Assembly: GCF_020099275.1 (NCBI RefSeq)
Contig: NZ_CP083646.1
Span: 744,001 to 808,000 of the forward strand
Source of the DNA: Corynebacterium falsenii
GTDB lineage: Bacteria; Actinomycetota; Actinomycetes; Mycobacteriales; Mycobacteriaceae
DNA length: 64,000 nucleotides
Direction of reading: 5' to 3'
A program made the position numbers and the translations under genes. The notes under the pieces are model-generated. The model was not told the DNA's origin. It saw nothing but the letters and a program-made list of their open reading frames with translations, and searched no databases. Shown here in pieces: positions 9,039 through 16,972 of this stretch (within the stretch, counting starts at the first letter, position 1; each line of letters starts with the position of its first letter).

Positions 9039-9818
9039 TTAACCGCCGATCAGCATTCCGCCATCGACCACGAGGTTTTCACCGGTGATCCACGGCGTGC
9101 CTGGGCCGGCGAGGAAGGCGATGGCTTCAGCGATGTCTTCTGGTTCGCCAATGCGGCGCAAGGGGCTGAGCTTGGCTGCAGCGGCTTCGTCGTTTTTCCA
9201 GAGGGCTTCGGAGAGTTTGGTGCGCACCACGCCAGGGGAGATCGCGTTGACGCGGATGGCGGGGGCGAGTTCGCGTGCCATTTGTTTGGTGAGGTGGATA
9301 AGGGCTGCCTTTGATGCGTTGTACACGCCGATGTGGTCCTCCATGGTGAGCGCGCCGATGGAGGAGACGTTGACGATCGCTGCGCCCTCGCGGTTGCCCA
9401 AGCCTGCCTTGATTGCTTCTCCGGCCCAGACGGCCGGGGCGATGGTGTTGATCTGGAACACCTTGGTCATGATTTCTGCCGATTGGGCCACGACTGGGCC
9501 GAAGGCGGGGTTGGTGCCTGCGTTGTTGATGAGGATATCGAGGGAGCCGAAGGTGTCGGTGGCGAGGGCACAGGCGGCTGTGGCGGCTTGGGGATCGGCA
9601 ACGTGCGCGGCGGTGCCGATGACGCGGCCGGCGTGGGGGCTGATGGTGCGGGCTTCGTTGGTGAGCGCGGTGGCGGCGGAGTCGACGGTGTCTTCCTTGC
9701 GGCCGGTGATGAGGACGTTGGCGCCGGAGGCTGCGAGCAACCGGGCGGTGGCGTACCCGATGCCGCGTGTGCCGCCGGTGATCAAGGCGATGCGGTCTGT
9801 GAAGTCGTATGAGGTCAT
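9039..9818 (-). CDS. Short-chain dehydrogenase/reductase
   Basis: A classical SDR of about 259 residues: NAD(P)-binding TGGTRGIGYA near the N-terminus, NNAG, the catalytic serine in VNVSSIG, YNASK with the catalytic Tyr and Lys, and a C-terminal ITGENLVVDGGM. First gene of the operon with the acyl-CoA dehydrogenase and kinase. In the levulinate pathway the equivalent SDR (LvaD) reduces the 4-keto acyl-CoA to the 4-hydroxy form, so a keto/hydroxyacyl-CoA substrate is a fair inference. I chose the ATG at 9818 because the family starts MTxYDF-like. An ATG at 9827 adds three residues and would sit right at a possible transcription start. Confidence 0.87.
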   Translation of the reverse strand: MTSYDFTDRIALITGGTRGIGYATARLLAASGANVLITGRKEDTVDSAATALTNEARTISPHAGRVIGTAAHVADPQAATAACALATDTFGSLDILINNAGTNPAFGPVVAQSAEIMTKVFQINTIAPAVWAGEAIKAGLGNREGAAIVNVSSIGALTMEDHIGVYNASKAALIHLTKQMARELAPAIRVNAISPGVVRTKLSEALWKNDEAAAAKLSPLRRIGEPEDIAEAIAFLAGPGTPWITGENLVVDGGMLIGG

Positions 9819-9834
9819 GCTCCACATTTTAGGG

Positions 9835-9848
9835 TGAATCTAGATTCA
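9835..9848. promoter_or_regulatory. Perfect palindrome, likely operator of the SDR-dehydrogenase-kinase operon
   Basis: TGAATCTAGATTCA is a perfect 14-base palindrome 17 bases before the SDR start codon. It contains TAGATT, which could serve as a -10 element on the minus strand, so a bound repressor would block the promoter. Size and symmetry suit a TetR-type regulator; the regulator is not identified. Confidence 0.5.
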
Positions 9849-10132
9849 ATTGAGCGAGATTTGGGTTTTTGCGCAGAGGAAAATTCATTGCGGAGGTGGG
9901 GCAAGTAGCCCTAAGTGGGGGTGTTTCCTAGAGTGAAAATGGGAGAAGTTGTAACGCAAATCTGGGAGTTTTCGACAACTGTTTACCTGCTGATGTGATC
10001 GTGCTGAGATCGTAACGTAACACGGCCGAAACATTTCCTGAGAAAATCGTGCAATGTCACTGAGAAGATTCTGTCAATGAGGGTATATCGTCATGAACGG
10101 TTAGCGTTCGCTGACGTCTTCGGAGTTTCGGT
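9849..10132. other. Intergenic stretch left of the insertion sequence
   Basis: About 280 bases between the SDR operon and the IS. No reading frame with plausible coding character was seen. A TAACGTAACA motif occurs near 10013. Probably the promoter region of the SDR operon plus the residue of the IS target. Confidence 0.4.
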
Positions 10133-11590
10133 GGCTCTTCACGTTTCGGAGTGCGTAGTTGACCGCGGGGTGGGGTTCGGGGTGGCACAACATATAGGGG
10201 TCCTGGCCGGTACAAGATGAGAGTTACGACGCTTCCATCCAACCGAACCAGGACCCTACTGTGCAGCCTACTACTGGCAACCTCGTCGCCGACACCATCT
10301 GCCGCACCGCCGAGATCGGCCTGACGATCACCGGTGCCGCCGACGCCGGAAACATCACCATCATCGACGCCACACCCGTGTCCGCGAGCAACACCTGCCC
10401 TGACTGCGCACAATCCGGGAAGCTTCGCGACCACGTCCTTCGCCGTCTCGTCGATCTGCCGGTGGTCGGGTTCCCGACCCGTCTGCACGTCCGCGTGCCC
10501 CGCTTCACCTGTACGAATGCCTCCTGTGGCAGGAAGATCTTCCAGGCCACACTGAGCTGCGCCGATGACGGAGCGAAACTCACCCACCGGGTGACCCGCT
10601 GGATCCTCCAGCGCCTCGCGGTCGACCGGATGAGCGTGTCTGCCACCGCCAAGGCACTCGGCGTGGGTTGGGAGCTGGTCAATCAGGTCGCCCTCGAGGC
10701 CTGCCGCAAGCTTGTCTACGACGACTCTCCGCATCTGGACGGGGTGCGCATCCTCGGGGTGGATGAGCACGTATGGAAACACACCCGAAAGTCAGGTCAG
10801 CCATCCAGTCTGGTGACCATCCTCGTCGACCTCACGCCCCTGGTCGACGGCCGTGGCCCTGCCCGACTGCTGGACATGCGCCCCGGCCGCAGTGCACAGG
10901 TGCTGCGCACCTGGCTGCAGGAACGCGATCCTGCTTTCCGGGAAAATGTGCAGGTGGTGACCATGGACGGCTTCACCGGTTACGCCTCAGCCGTCGATCA
11001 GATGCTCCCGGATGCCACCAAGGTCATGGACCCCTTCCACGTGGTGCATCTGGCAGCCGACAAACTCACCGGATGCCGGCAACGGCTCCAACGAGAGACC
11101 ACCGGACACCGGGGCCGCAAGGACGATCCGCTGTACAAGCACCGTCGCACGCTACTGACCAGGACGGACTACCTCACCGAGCGGCAGAAGCAGCGCCTGG
11201 ACATGCTGTGGGCCACCGATGACGAATACGTGGCCCTGGAGGTGACCTGGATGTTCTATCAGGACATGATTGCGGCTTACGGGCATCCGCAGAAGTCGGA
11301 GGGCAAGAAGCTCATGAGCAGGGTGATCAACAGCATTCGTAAGGGCCTACCGAAGGGGCTGGAAGAGCTCGCGCAACTGGGTCGGACATTGTGGCGTCGG
11401 CGTGAGGATGTCCTGGCGTACTTCGATATCGGGGCGTCCAACGGTCCGGTCGAGGCGATCAACGGACGGCTCGAGCATCTACGCGGGATTGCTCTGGGGT
11501 TCAGGAATCTCAACCACTACATCTTGCGGTCACTGATCCACTCCGGCCAGATACACAACCGGATCAACGCACTCTAAATCGTGAAGAGCC
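10133..11590 (+). mobile_element. ISL3-family insertion sequence, 1458 bases
   Basis: Bounded by imperfect terminal inverted repeats. The left end starts GGCTCTTCACGTTTCGGAG at 10133 and the right end, read inward from 11590, starts GGCTCTTCACGATTTAGAG. The GGCTCTTC tip and GAGTGCG inner part are typical of ISL3 elements such as the corynebacterial IS31831 group. It carries one intact transposase gene. The eight bases on the left (GTTTCGGT) and right (GGCAAACG) differ, so the expected 8-base target duplication is absent. Confidence 0.88.
10261..11577 (+). CDS. ISL3-family transposase
   Basis: A 438-residue transposase, full length for the family. The N-terminal zinc-finger-like part holds CPDCAQSGKL and CTNASCGRK, followed by a helix-turn-helix region (VTRWILQRLAVDRMSVSATAKAL). 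The DDE catalytic domain has the first aspartate in ILGVDEHVWK (about 160-170), the second in VVTMDGFTGY, and the glutamate in NGPVEAINGRLEHLRG near the C-terminus. It starts with GTG 128 bases inside the left inverted repeat. No internal stop, so the element looks functional. Confidence 0.93.
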   Translation: MQPTTGNLVADTICRTAEIGLTITGAADAGNITIIDATPVSASNTCPDCAQSGKLRDHVLRRLVDLPVVGFPTRLHVRVPRFTCTNASCGRKIFQATLSCADDGAKLTHRVTRWILQRLAVDRMSVSATAKALGVGWELVNQVALEACRKLVYDDSPHLDGVRILGVDEHVWKHTRKSGQPSSLVTILVDLTPLVDGRGPARLLDMRPGRSAQVLRTWLQERDPAFRENVQVVTMDGFTGYASAVDQMLPDATKVMDPFHVVHLAADKLTGCRQRLQRETTGHRGRKDDPLYKHRRTLLTRTDYLTERQKQRLDMLWATDDEYVALEVTWMFYQDMIAAYGHPQKSEGKKLMSRVINSIRKGLPKGLEELAQLGRTLWRRREDVLAYFDIGASNGPVEAINGRLEHLRGIALGFRNLNHYILRSLIHSGQIHNRINAL

Positions 11591-11727
11591 GGCAAACGGC
11601 ATGGTGAGTGGAAAATGCCTTTCAGTAATGCAATTCAGGAAGAAATCATCTCTTTCTATAGCTGAGAAGGTTTGTCGCCGAGGTTTTTGACCGATGGCCT
11701 GTAACGTTACTAATGATCGGCTGATGG
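11578..11727. other. Right flank of the IS
   Basis: Holds the right inverted repeat (to 11590) and about 140 bases without a recognised gene. A GTAACGTTAC palindrome lies at 11701-11710. Base composition drops here compared with the rest of the window. Confidence 0.4.
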
Positions 11728-11931
11728 GTGTGGATATTGGAGTCTGTTTTGCCGTTGCAAGGTGGTATCCGGTCGGGTTCGTTGGTGTGGCTGCGGTCAA
11801 CGGTTCAGGGGATGGACATGGTGTTCGCGGTGGGAGCAGCATTCGAAACCCCCCAAGATGCACACCGTGTAAGGGCATGTGTGCGAAGGATCCTAGCCGA
11901 GATTTCTCAATTATGTAAGGAGTCGATGTGA
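11728..11931 (+). CDS. Small ORF coupled to the membrane protein gene, function unknown
   Basis: A 67-residue frame from GTG at 11728, ending in a TGA (11929-11931) that shares its A with the ATG of the next gene. Such a TGATG overlap points to translational coupling and is the main reason to take it seriously. The C-terminal half (ETPQDAHRVRACVRRILAEISQLCKES) looks like an amphipathic helix. No domain recognised. A shorter start at an internal ATG near 11812 is possible. It could also be the remains of a longer gene disturbed by the nearby IS. Confidence 0.4.
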   Translation: MWILESVLPLQGGIRSGSLVWLRSTVQGMDMVFAVGAAFETPQDAHRVRACVRRILAEISQLCKESM

Positions 11932-12662
11932 TGACGTTGAATAGGCCGGTGCCGGTGGTCTTGGGGCTGAGCGCGTTGTATGGGGCGACGTATGCTGTGA
12001 TCCGTTGGTTGTGTGAGGGCACACCGTTTAGGTTTTGGGGCTGGTGGGCGTTCTTTACTGGCTTGGCCCTATTTTTCCCTTTTTTTTCGGCCCTCCCTAG
12101 GTTGCATCCGCGGTGGTTGCAGAGTCTTGAGATTGATGGAGAGGATCGCTTTGAAACGAGATCGTGGATGGCGACACTTGTTGCCATATTCGCTATCGGT
12201 GGTGTTGTGTTGCGCGCGGCTTTGGGGTCGAATTTGACTCCGGAGATGTTCGATGGTCATCAGCGGCATAGTTCGGTGTACATGCTCGTGATGGTTGGTA
12301 TCTTTCCTCTGACGATACTTACTTATTATTTCGTTCAGGTGTTTGGGGATGGGGCGTCGGGTGTTCGGATTTATCCGGATCGTGTGGAGGTTCGGAAAAT
12401 CGGACATAAGGGGTGGCGGTTTGAGCGGGAAGATATTGAGTCCATGGAGGTGTTAGGCGAGCGGTGTCCGAGTATTTATATTTGGGGCAAAGGTGAGGTG
12501 ACGGATCGGTTGGGTTGGTTAAACCCCGATGTAAAGAGTAAGAGGTCGGATGATTGGTTGTGTAGCGGCACCTCTGGGCAGCGGTTGTATGACAAGTTGT
12601 GCGAGTTTGGGTATGGCGATCTGACCACATACAGCCCTAGTGGTGTGGTGAGGGAAAGATGA
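11931..12662 (+). CDS. Hypothetical membrane protein with PH-like C-terminal half
   Basis: About 243 residues with four hydrophobic segments: two near residues 9-50, one around 83-95 (MATLVAIFAIGGVVLRAAL) and one around 118-135 (MLVMVGIFPLTILTYYFVQVF). The C-terminal part (GVRIYPDRVEVRKIGHKGWRFEREDIESMEVL) has the alternating pattern of bacterial PH-like domains. An AAGGAG at 11917-11922 serves either GTG 11928 or ATG 11931. GC is lower than in flanking genes and T-rich runs occur near 12070, suggesting transfer. Function unknown. Confidence 0.6.
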   Translation: MTLNRPVPVVLGLSALYGATYAVIRWLCEGTPFRFWGWWAFFTGLALFFPFFSALPRLHPRWLQSLEIDGEDRFETRSWMATLVAIFAIGGVVLRAALGSNLTPEMFDGHQRHSSVYMLVMVGIFPLTILTYYFVQVFGDGASGVRIYPDRVEVRKIGHKGWRFEREDIESMEVLGERCPSIYIWGKGEVTDRLGWLNPDVKSKRSDDWLCSGTSGQRLYDKLCEFGYGDLTTYSPSGVVRER

Positions 12663-12713
12663 TCCTTAAGCTCGAGGGCGCCATCGTGTAGCTAGCGGAG
12701 TTAGGCCAATCAC

Positions 12714-13355
12714 TCAGGCTTGTTCCAACCCCAGCGTCCGGAACCACACCTCATCGACCGTTTCCGCCAACTGTTCCACCGTGTACTCGGAGAGGAAGTT
12801 GCCCTCCACGAACGCGTTATACGCCAAACGGCTCACCATGACTGACAGGGCTGCACTGAGCATCTCCGGATCCTCGCCCGCGCGCACAATTCCCTTGTCC
12901 TGCAGTGTGCGAATCATCCCCGCATTGCGTTTCACGAACCGCGTCGCCCGCTCCTGGCGCTGACGGTGAAACGCCGGGTCAGATAGCGCTACCTGCTCCA
13001 TGAGCGCCATCTCCTTCGCATTCTTCCGGAAAGACTCCAAGTAGAAGCGATTGGCATGGCTGATCGAGCCCTTGACCTCCTCAACCGTGTCGCCGTCCGT
13101 GCGCAGCGTGCGGTTGCGGCCCCGCATCTCCTGCTCCACCTGCTCTAACACTGCCGCCAGCAGCTCGGAGCGGTCCTCGAAATAGGTGTAGACCGTCCCC
13201 ACCGAGCAACCCGCCTGAGCCGCGATGTCCGTCAGCCGCGCGCTGTGGTAGCCGTCTTGGACGAATACTCGCCGCGCCGCAGCCAGGATCGCCTGCCGCC
13301 GCGCCGCCGCGCGCGGCGATTCCTGGGCGCCGCCTTGTGTCCTGTCCTGTGCCAT
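12714..13355 (-). CDS. TetR-family transcriptional regulator
   Basis: A 213-residue repressor-type protein. The N-terminal helix-turn-helix (about residues 16-62) reads RRQAILAAARRVFVQDGYHS ... IAAQAGCSVGTVYTYFEDRSELLAAVL, the TetR DNA-binding pattern. The C-terminal ligand-binding part contains HANRFYLESFRKNAKEMALMEQV, resembling TetR_C domains of lipid-metabolism regulators. Divergent from the nucleoside hydrolase with only 43 bases between the start codons, so it may control that gene and itself. Ligand unknown. Confidence 0.88.
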   Translation of the reverse strand: MAQDRTQGGAQESPRAAARRQAILAAARRVFVQDGYHSARLTDIAAQAGCSVGTVYTYFEDRSELLAAVLEQVEQEMRGRNRTLRTDGDTVEEVKGSISHANRFYLESFRKNAKEMALMEQVALSDPAFHRQRQERATRFVKRNAGMIRTLQDKGIVRAGEDPEMLSAALSVMVSRLAYNAFVEGNFLSEYTVEQLAETVDEVWFRTLGLEQA

Positions 13356-13365
13356 GCCCCCATGC

Positions 13366-13371
13366 TATAAG
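13366..13371 (+). promoter_or_regulatory. Possible -10 element for the nucleoside hydrolase
   Basis: TATAAG lies 28-33 bases before the ATG at 13399, in the 43-base divergent gap with the TetR gene. No clear -35 was seen. Confidence 0.3.
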
Positions 13372-13398
13372 GCCACGCCCGCACGTATCGTGGACATC

Positions 13399-14304
13399 AT
13401 GAAAATCGCCGCAGACGTAGACACCGGCATCGACGACGCTCTCGCGCTGATCTACCTCAGCCACTGGGCACGCACCACGGGCGCGGACCTGGTGGTCACC
13501 ACCAGCGCCGGCAATTGCACAGCACCCCAGGCAGCGGCCAACTCCATGGACGTCCTGAACGCCAGCGGAAGCGCCGGCACCCCGGTGACGGTGGGGGCGT
13601 TGGCGCCTGGTGGCGTCGAACTAACAACAACACCCGAAACCCACGGACCCGACGGGTTGGGCTACCACCACACCCACGCCACCCCGCCCGATACCGGCAG
13701 CGCAGCGGCCGCGATCCAGGCGTGGCGCGGCGCCGACAAGCTGCTCGTCGCCGGGCCCGCCACGAACCTCGCCCACGGACACGCCCCCGACGTAACCCTC
13801 ATGTGTGGCGCCTTCGACTACCCCGGTAACACGACGACCACAGCCGAGTGGAACGCCTGGGTCGATCCCCAGGGCCTGGAGCAGGCGCTGCGCACACTAG
13901 ACACAGCCGGCGTGCCACACCGCATCTGCCCACTGAACGTCACCGAACAGGTGGTACTCCACCCGGACCGGCTGCACTCCTGGTGCGACACACTGCGCAA
14001 GCAAGGCCGAGAGGAACTGGCATCGCTGCTGGAAAACGCGCTGCGGTTCTACTTCGAGTTCCACGAATCAGTGGGCGTGGGGTACTGCGCGCAGATCCAT
14101 GACCTCGCAGCAGCGATGGTGATGCTGGGGACCGTGAACTACCGCACGCGGGCAGGGCGCGTGAGCGTGGCCGTCGACGGCGAGCTGCGCGGCACGACTA
14201 CCGTGGAATGGTCCGACACGGCGAACGCCCAGGTCGTGGTGGACCTGGACGCGGAGGGGGTGTTCGCGGAGTTCGAACGCGTGGTGTTGGGGGAGGGGCG
14301 CTAG
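13399..14304 (+). CDS. Inosine-uridine-type nucleoside hydrolase
   Basis: A 301-residue hydrolase that would split ribonucleosides into base and ribose. The N-terminus KIAADVDTGIDDALAL carries the calcium-binding DxDxGxDD motif of the family. Further down, LLVAGPATNLA and TAEWNAWVDPQGLEQAL match the conserved (E/W)FNxxxDPxAA region. The ATG at 13399 is chosen because it places the DVDTG motif near the N-terminus as in the family; an upstream ATG at 13354 would overlap the TetR start. The stop overlaps the convergent LssY_C gene's stop by four bases. Confidence 0.87.
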   Translation: MKIAADVDTGIDDALALIYLSHWARTTGADLVVTTSAGNCTAPQAAANSMDVLNASGSAGTPVTVGALAPGGVELTTTPETHGPDGLGYHHTHATPPDTGSAAAAIQAWRGADKLLVAGPATNLAHGHAPDVTLMCGAFDYPGNTTTTAEWNAWVDPQGLEQALRTLDTAGVPHRICPLNVTEQVVLHPDRLHSWCDTLRKQGREELASLLENALRFYFEFHESVGVGYCAQIHDLAAAMVMLGTVNYRTRAGRVSVAVDGELRGTTTVEWSDTANAQVVVDLDAEGVFAEFERVVLGEGR

Positions 14305-15666
14305 TAGCCGATCGGGGCATCGCCGCCGCGGCGCCGGATGCGATCCACCCACTCGCGAACCGACGGGGCAGACAAGGCGAGGACCAGCGCCAAGGCCGTG
14401 CCTGCGTCCGCGAAGTGGAGCAGGGTCGGGGTCTCGTCCACCGTGACCATGTAGTTGTGCACCACCGCCGAGAACGTAGCCAAGATCAGCAGGATGAGGC
14501 GGGCCCAGCGGCGGCGCTTCAGCGTGTAAATGTAGAGCCCCACCTGCAGGGCCAGCACGATGGCGAAACCGATGAGCTCCCCCGCCGATGTCGGCACCAT
14601 TTCCACCGTTGGTGCTAACGGTGACGCCCGTAGCCACAGCGACGATGAGCAGGAGAATCGCGAGAAAGATGCCCGCCATCGTCAGGGATGTGGGCGGGAC
14701 TTCCTTGTCGAGGGCACTATCGACGGATGTATTAGACACCGAAATGTCCATGGACTCGTCCTGGTGCAGATCGATGCCTTGCGCGCGGGCACGCTCCGCG
14801 GCCCCGGTGACTTCAAGGACGGGCATGTGGCCGTCCGTGCGCAAGGCATTTCCGCCACCGTTGCGATCGTGGAAGGCAGTGGAGAACTGTTCGATGACAT
14901 CAACATCGCAATCGTGATCCTGATAGCGCACGGTGTCGATGATGTAATCCCGTTCGGCGTCGATGTTCTCATCGATCTTGTGAGTGATCTGCAGCGTCAG
15001 CGAGGATAGGCCGACGGACTTGTCGTAGGTGCCCGCCGCGAGCCATTCCACCTGCTCACCACCGGGCAGGGTCCAGCCCTCGGGGACACGCCAGAAGCGA
15101 ACGTGGTGGCGCTGGGACGCGTTGCCATCGACCTCCTGCTGATACGCGAAATCGTGCTTGCGGCCGAAGAGATAGAGATCCGACACCGGGGCGGCGGGGT
15201 AGGACTTCCGCGTGACGGAGGACTTGATGATGCCCAAGCTCGAGCGCAGGGTGATCGGATCAGCCAGGATCCAGTTGGCCCGGCGCATCGCGGCGTGAAT
15301 ATCGGCTTCCGACCCCATGAGAGCCAAGTTCACCGGGTCACCCAGGAGGCCGTCGGCGGTCTTCGTGCGTGCCATGAAGTAATCCGGCACGTACAACGTG
15401 GTGAACAGCTGGTGAAGCCTGGGGAGCGCCAGATAGGTGAGCACGAACCAGAAGGCCAGCAGCAACACAATGCTCTGCCAAGAAAACGTGAGGCTCGAGA
15501 GGAACAAGGTGATGACGAACCAGAACGTCAGCAGCAGGCCGAGTCCGGCGAACACGCTATCCAGCACCGTGTAGAAGCGGCCGCGGGAGACTCTGCGAGC
15601 ACTCGGCTCGAGATGGTAGACCGGCGCGTGAGCCGGGATAGGGTAGCGGTCATTGGGGGCGTCCAT
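14301..15666 (-). pseudogene. LssY_C-type membrane protein, frameshifted near 14610
   Basis: The first 355 residues from ATG 15666 contain two transmembrane helices (LGLLLTFWFVITLFL, SIVLLLAFWFVLTYL) and an LssY_C-like domain (PVNLALMGSEADIHAAMRRANWILADP ... SDLYLFGRKHDFAYQQ). A further helix follows (MAGIFLAILLLIVAVATGV). Just after TVSTNGG the original frame turns into low-complexity His/Gly/Pro-rich sequence running to 14068. The +1 frame instead continues with VEMVPTSAGELIGFAIVLALQVGLYIYTLKRRRW and three more hydrophobic stretches, ending at 14301. A one-base insertion near 14600-14620 therefore broke a gene of about 455 residues. Its start overlaps the preceding yibE-like gene by 139 bases, so the real start may be further in. 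Confidence 0.75.
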
Positions 15667-16913
15667 GGGGAGTGTGGATCACTCTCTGCTCGGGGTTGGC
15701 TGAGCCCCTTTACCGTAGTCGCCGCGATGGCTGTGGTCAGTGGGACAGCGAGAACAAGAGCGATGGCGCCGGTGACTGACCGCAGAATCTCCGTCGCCAT
15801 GACATCGGAGGTGAGCGTTTGAGCCAAGGGCCGGCCGGATACGCTCAGCAACATGAGGGTAGGTAGTGCCACACCCGTGTAGCTCAGCACCAGCGTGTAC
15901 ACCATTGAGGCAATATGATCGCGCCCGACCCGCATTGCAGAGCTGAACAAATGCCACGCGCTAGCGTGCTGGTTAAGCTCATGGAGCTCGTTCACGGTAG
16001 ACGCTTGGGCTATTGTCACGTCATTGAGAACACCGAGCGCACCCACAATCATTCCGGCAAGCATGAGCCCGCTAATGCTCACTCCGGGCAGGTACAGCAA
16101 GATCTGGAGATTGTTTTCATCCCCCAATCCCCTGATTCCAGCAGAACGCACAGCCAAAGCGGATAGCAGAACGGAGGACCCCAAGGCTAGGAGCGTTCCT
16201 CCCATTGCACTGGCCGTCTTCCAGCTGAAACCGTGGACTAGGAATACTACGAAAAAGAGAACCGCCGAGCCGCACGTCAACGCGAACAAAACGGGCGACC
16301 CCCCATGAGTGAGTCCGGTAATGAGGAATAGAGCGACGATTCCAAGCGTGATGGCCAGCCCAACGATGGAGCGCACTCCGCGCCACGCGCCCACTGCTGT
16401 GATGAGAATCAGTGCTGCGCCGAGCCACAGCCACATGGTGGTGGACCGTTGAAAGTCTTGGAAACCATAGCCACCACCGGCCACGTGGGTGGTGAGTAGG
16501 ATGTCATCGCCCACCTGGAGGTTTGGGCTCCCCGGCACAGAGGGACGAATCTCTAACAGTGTCCGTTTACCTGCATCAGGTCCATCGGTGATGTCCACGA
16601 TCGCGTGCGTGCAATCCTGGGGTGCGTAGGAGTGGTTGACGGGGGAGCCATCGAAAACTTTGCCTAGGGAAGGAGAATTACACATCCCTGGCTGCACAAA
16701 CGCCACTGTTCCCTCGACCAAGGAGCCGGTTAGCCCGGAGTTTTGCGTGAACTCGGTGCTGACCGGCGGGGGTTCATGGGAAGGCCATTGAACAAGGAGC
16801 CCCGCCACGGTGGCGAGAGCTGCAATGAGCAATCCCGCAGCCAATACCAAGCGTGGCAGGCTGCGGGCGGTACGGGTACTAGAGCGAGAATCGGTGGCGT
16901 GATGGCGTCCCAT
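15528..16913 (-). CDS. YibE/F family membrane protein
   Basis: A 461-residue polytopic membrane protein. An N-terminal helix (LPRLVLAAGLLIAALATVAGLLV) is followed by an extracellular domain (about 45-150) and then seven or more helices. It has the family segments GVRSIVGLAITLGIVALFLITGL, LLYLPGVSISGLMLAGMIVGALGVLNDVTIAQASTV and VGRDHIASMVYTLVLSYTGVALP. Function of YibE/F is unknown; a transporter role is often assumed. The last 45 residues (from DPHSPW) overlap the LssY_C gene in another frame and look non-native, so the original stop may have been lost. The 3' neighbour is also frame-damaged. Confidence 0.85.
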   Translation of the reverse strand: MGRHHATDSRSSTRTARSLPRLVLAAGLLIAALATVAGLLVQWPSHEPPPVSTEFTQNSGLTGSLVEGTVAFVQPGMCNSPSLGKVFDGSPVNHSYAPQDCTHAIVDITDGPDAGKRTLLEIRPSVPGSPNLQVGDDILLTTHVAGGGYGFQDFQRSTTMWLWLGAALILITAVGAWRGVRSIVGLAITLGIVALFLITGLTHGGSPVLFALTCGSAVLFFVVFLVHGFSWKTASAMGGTLLALGSSVLLSALAVRSAGIRGLGDENNLQILLYLPGVSISGLMLAGMIVGALGVLNDVTIAQASTVNELHELNQHASAWHLFSSAMRVGRDHIASMVYTLVLSYTGVALPTLMLLSVSGRPLAQTLTSDVMATEILRSVTGAIALVLAVPLTTAIAATTVKGLSQPRAESDPHSPWTPPMTATLSRLTRRSTISSRVLAESPAAASTRCWIACSPDSACC

Positions 16914-16944
16914 GTCACGGAATTATAACGGGAACAGTAACGCC

Positions 16945-16957
16945 AACGATTATCGTT
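16945..16957. promoter_or_regulatory. Palindrome upstream of the YibE/F gene
   Basis: AACGATTATCGTT is a 13-base palindrome within a wider GTAACG...CGTTAC frame, between the metE 3' end and the YibE/F start (16913). It could be a metalloregulator-type operator for the membrane protein. No regulator can be named with confidence. Confidence 0.35.
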
Positions 16958-16972
16958 ACCCCTTCATGGTTC

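Noticed and set aside
10125..11598. 8-base target-site duplication of the IS
   Set aside because: Flanking octamers GTTTCGGT and GGCAAACG are not the same in either orientation.
2051..11620. 13-base match GTGGAAAATGCCT at 2051-2063 and 11608-11620
   Set aside because: Noted as a possible link between the palindrome and the IS flank, but no similarity extends beyond it, so chance is likely.
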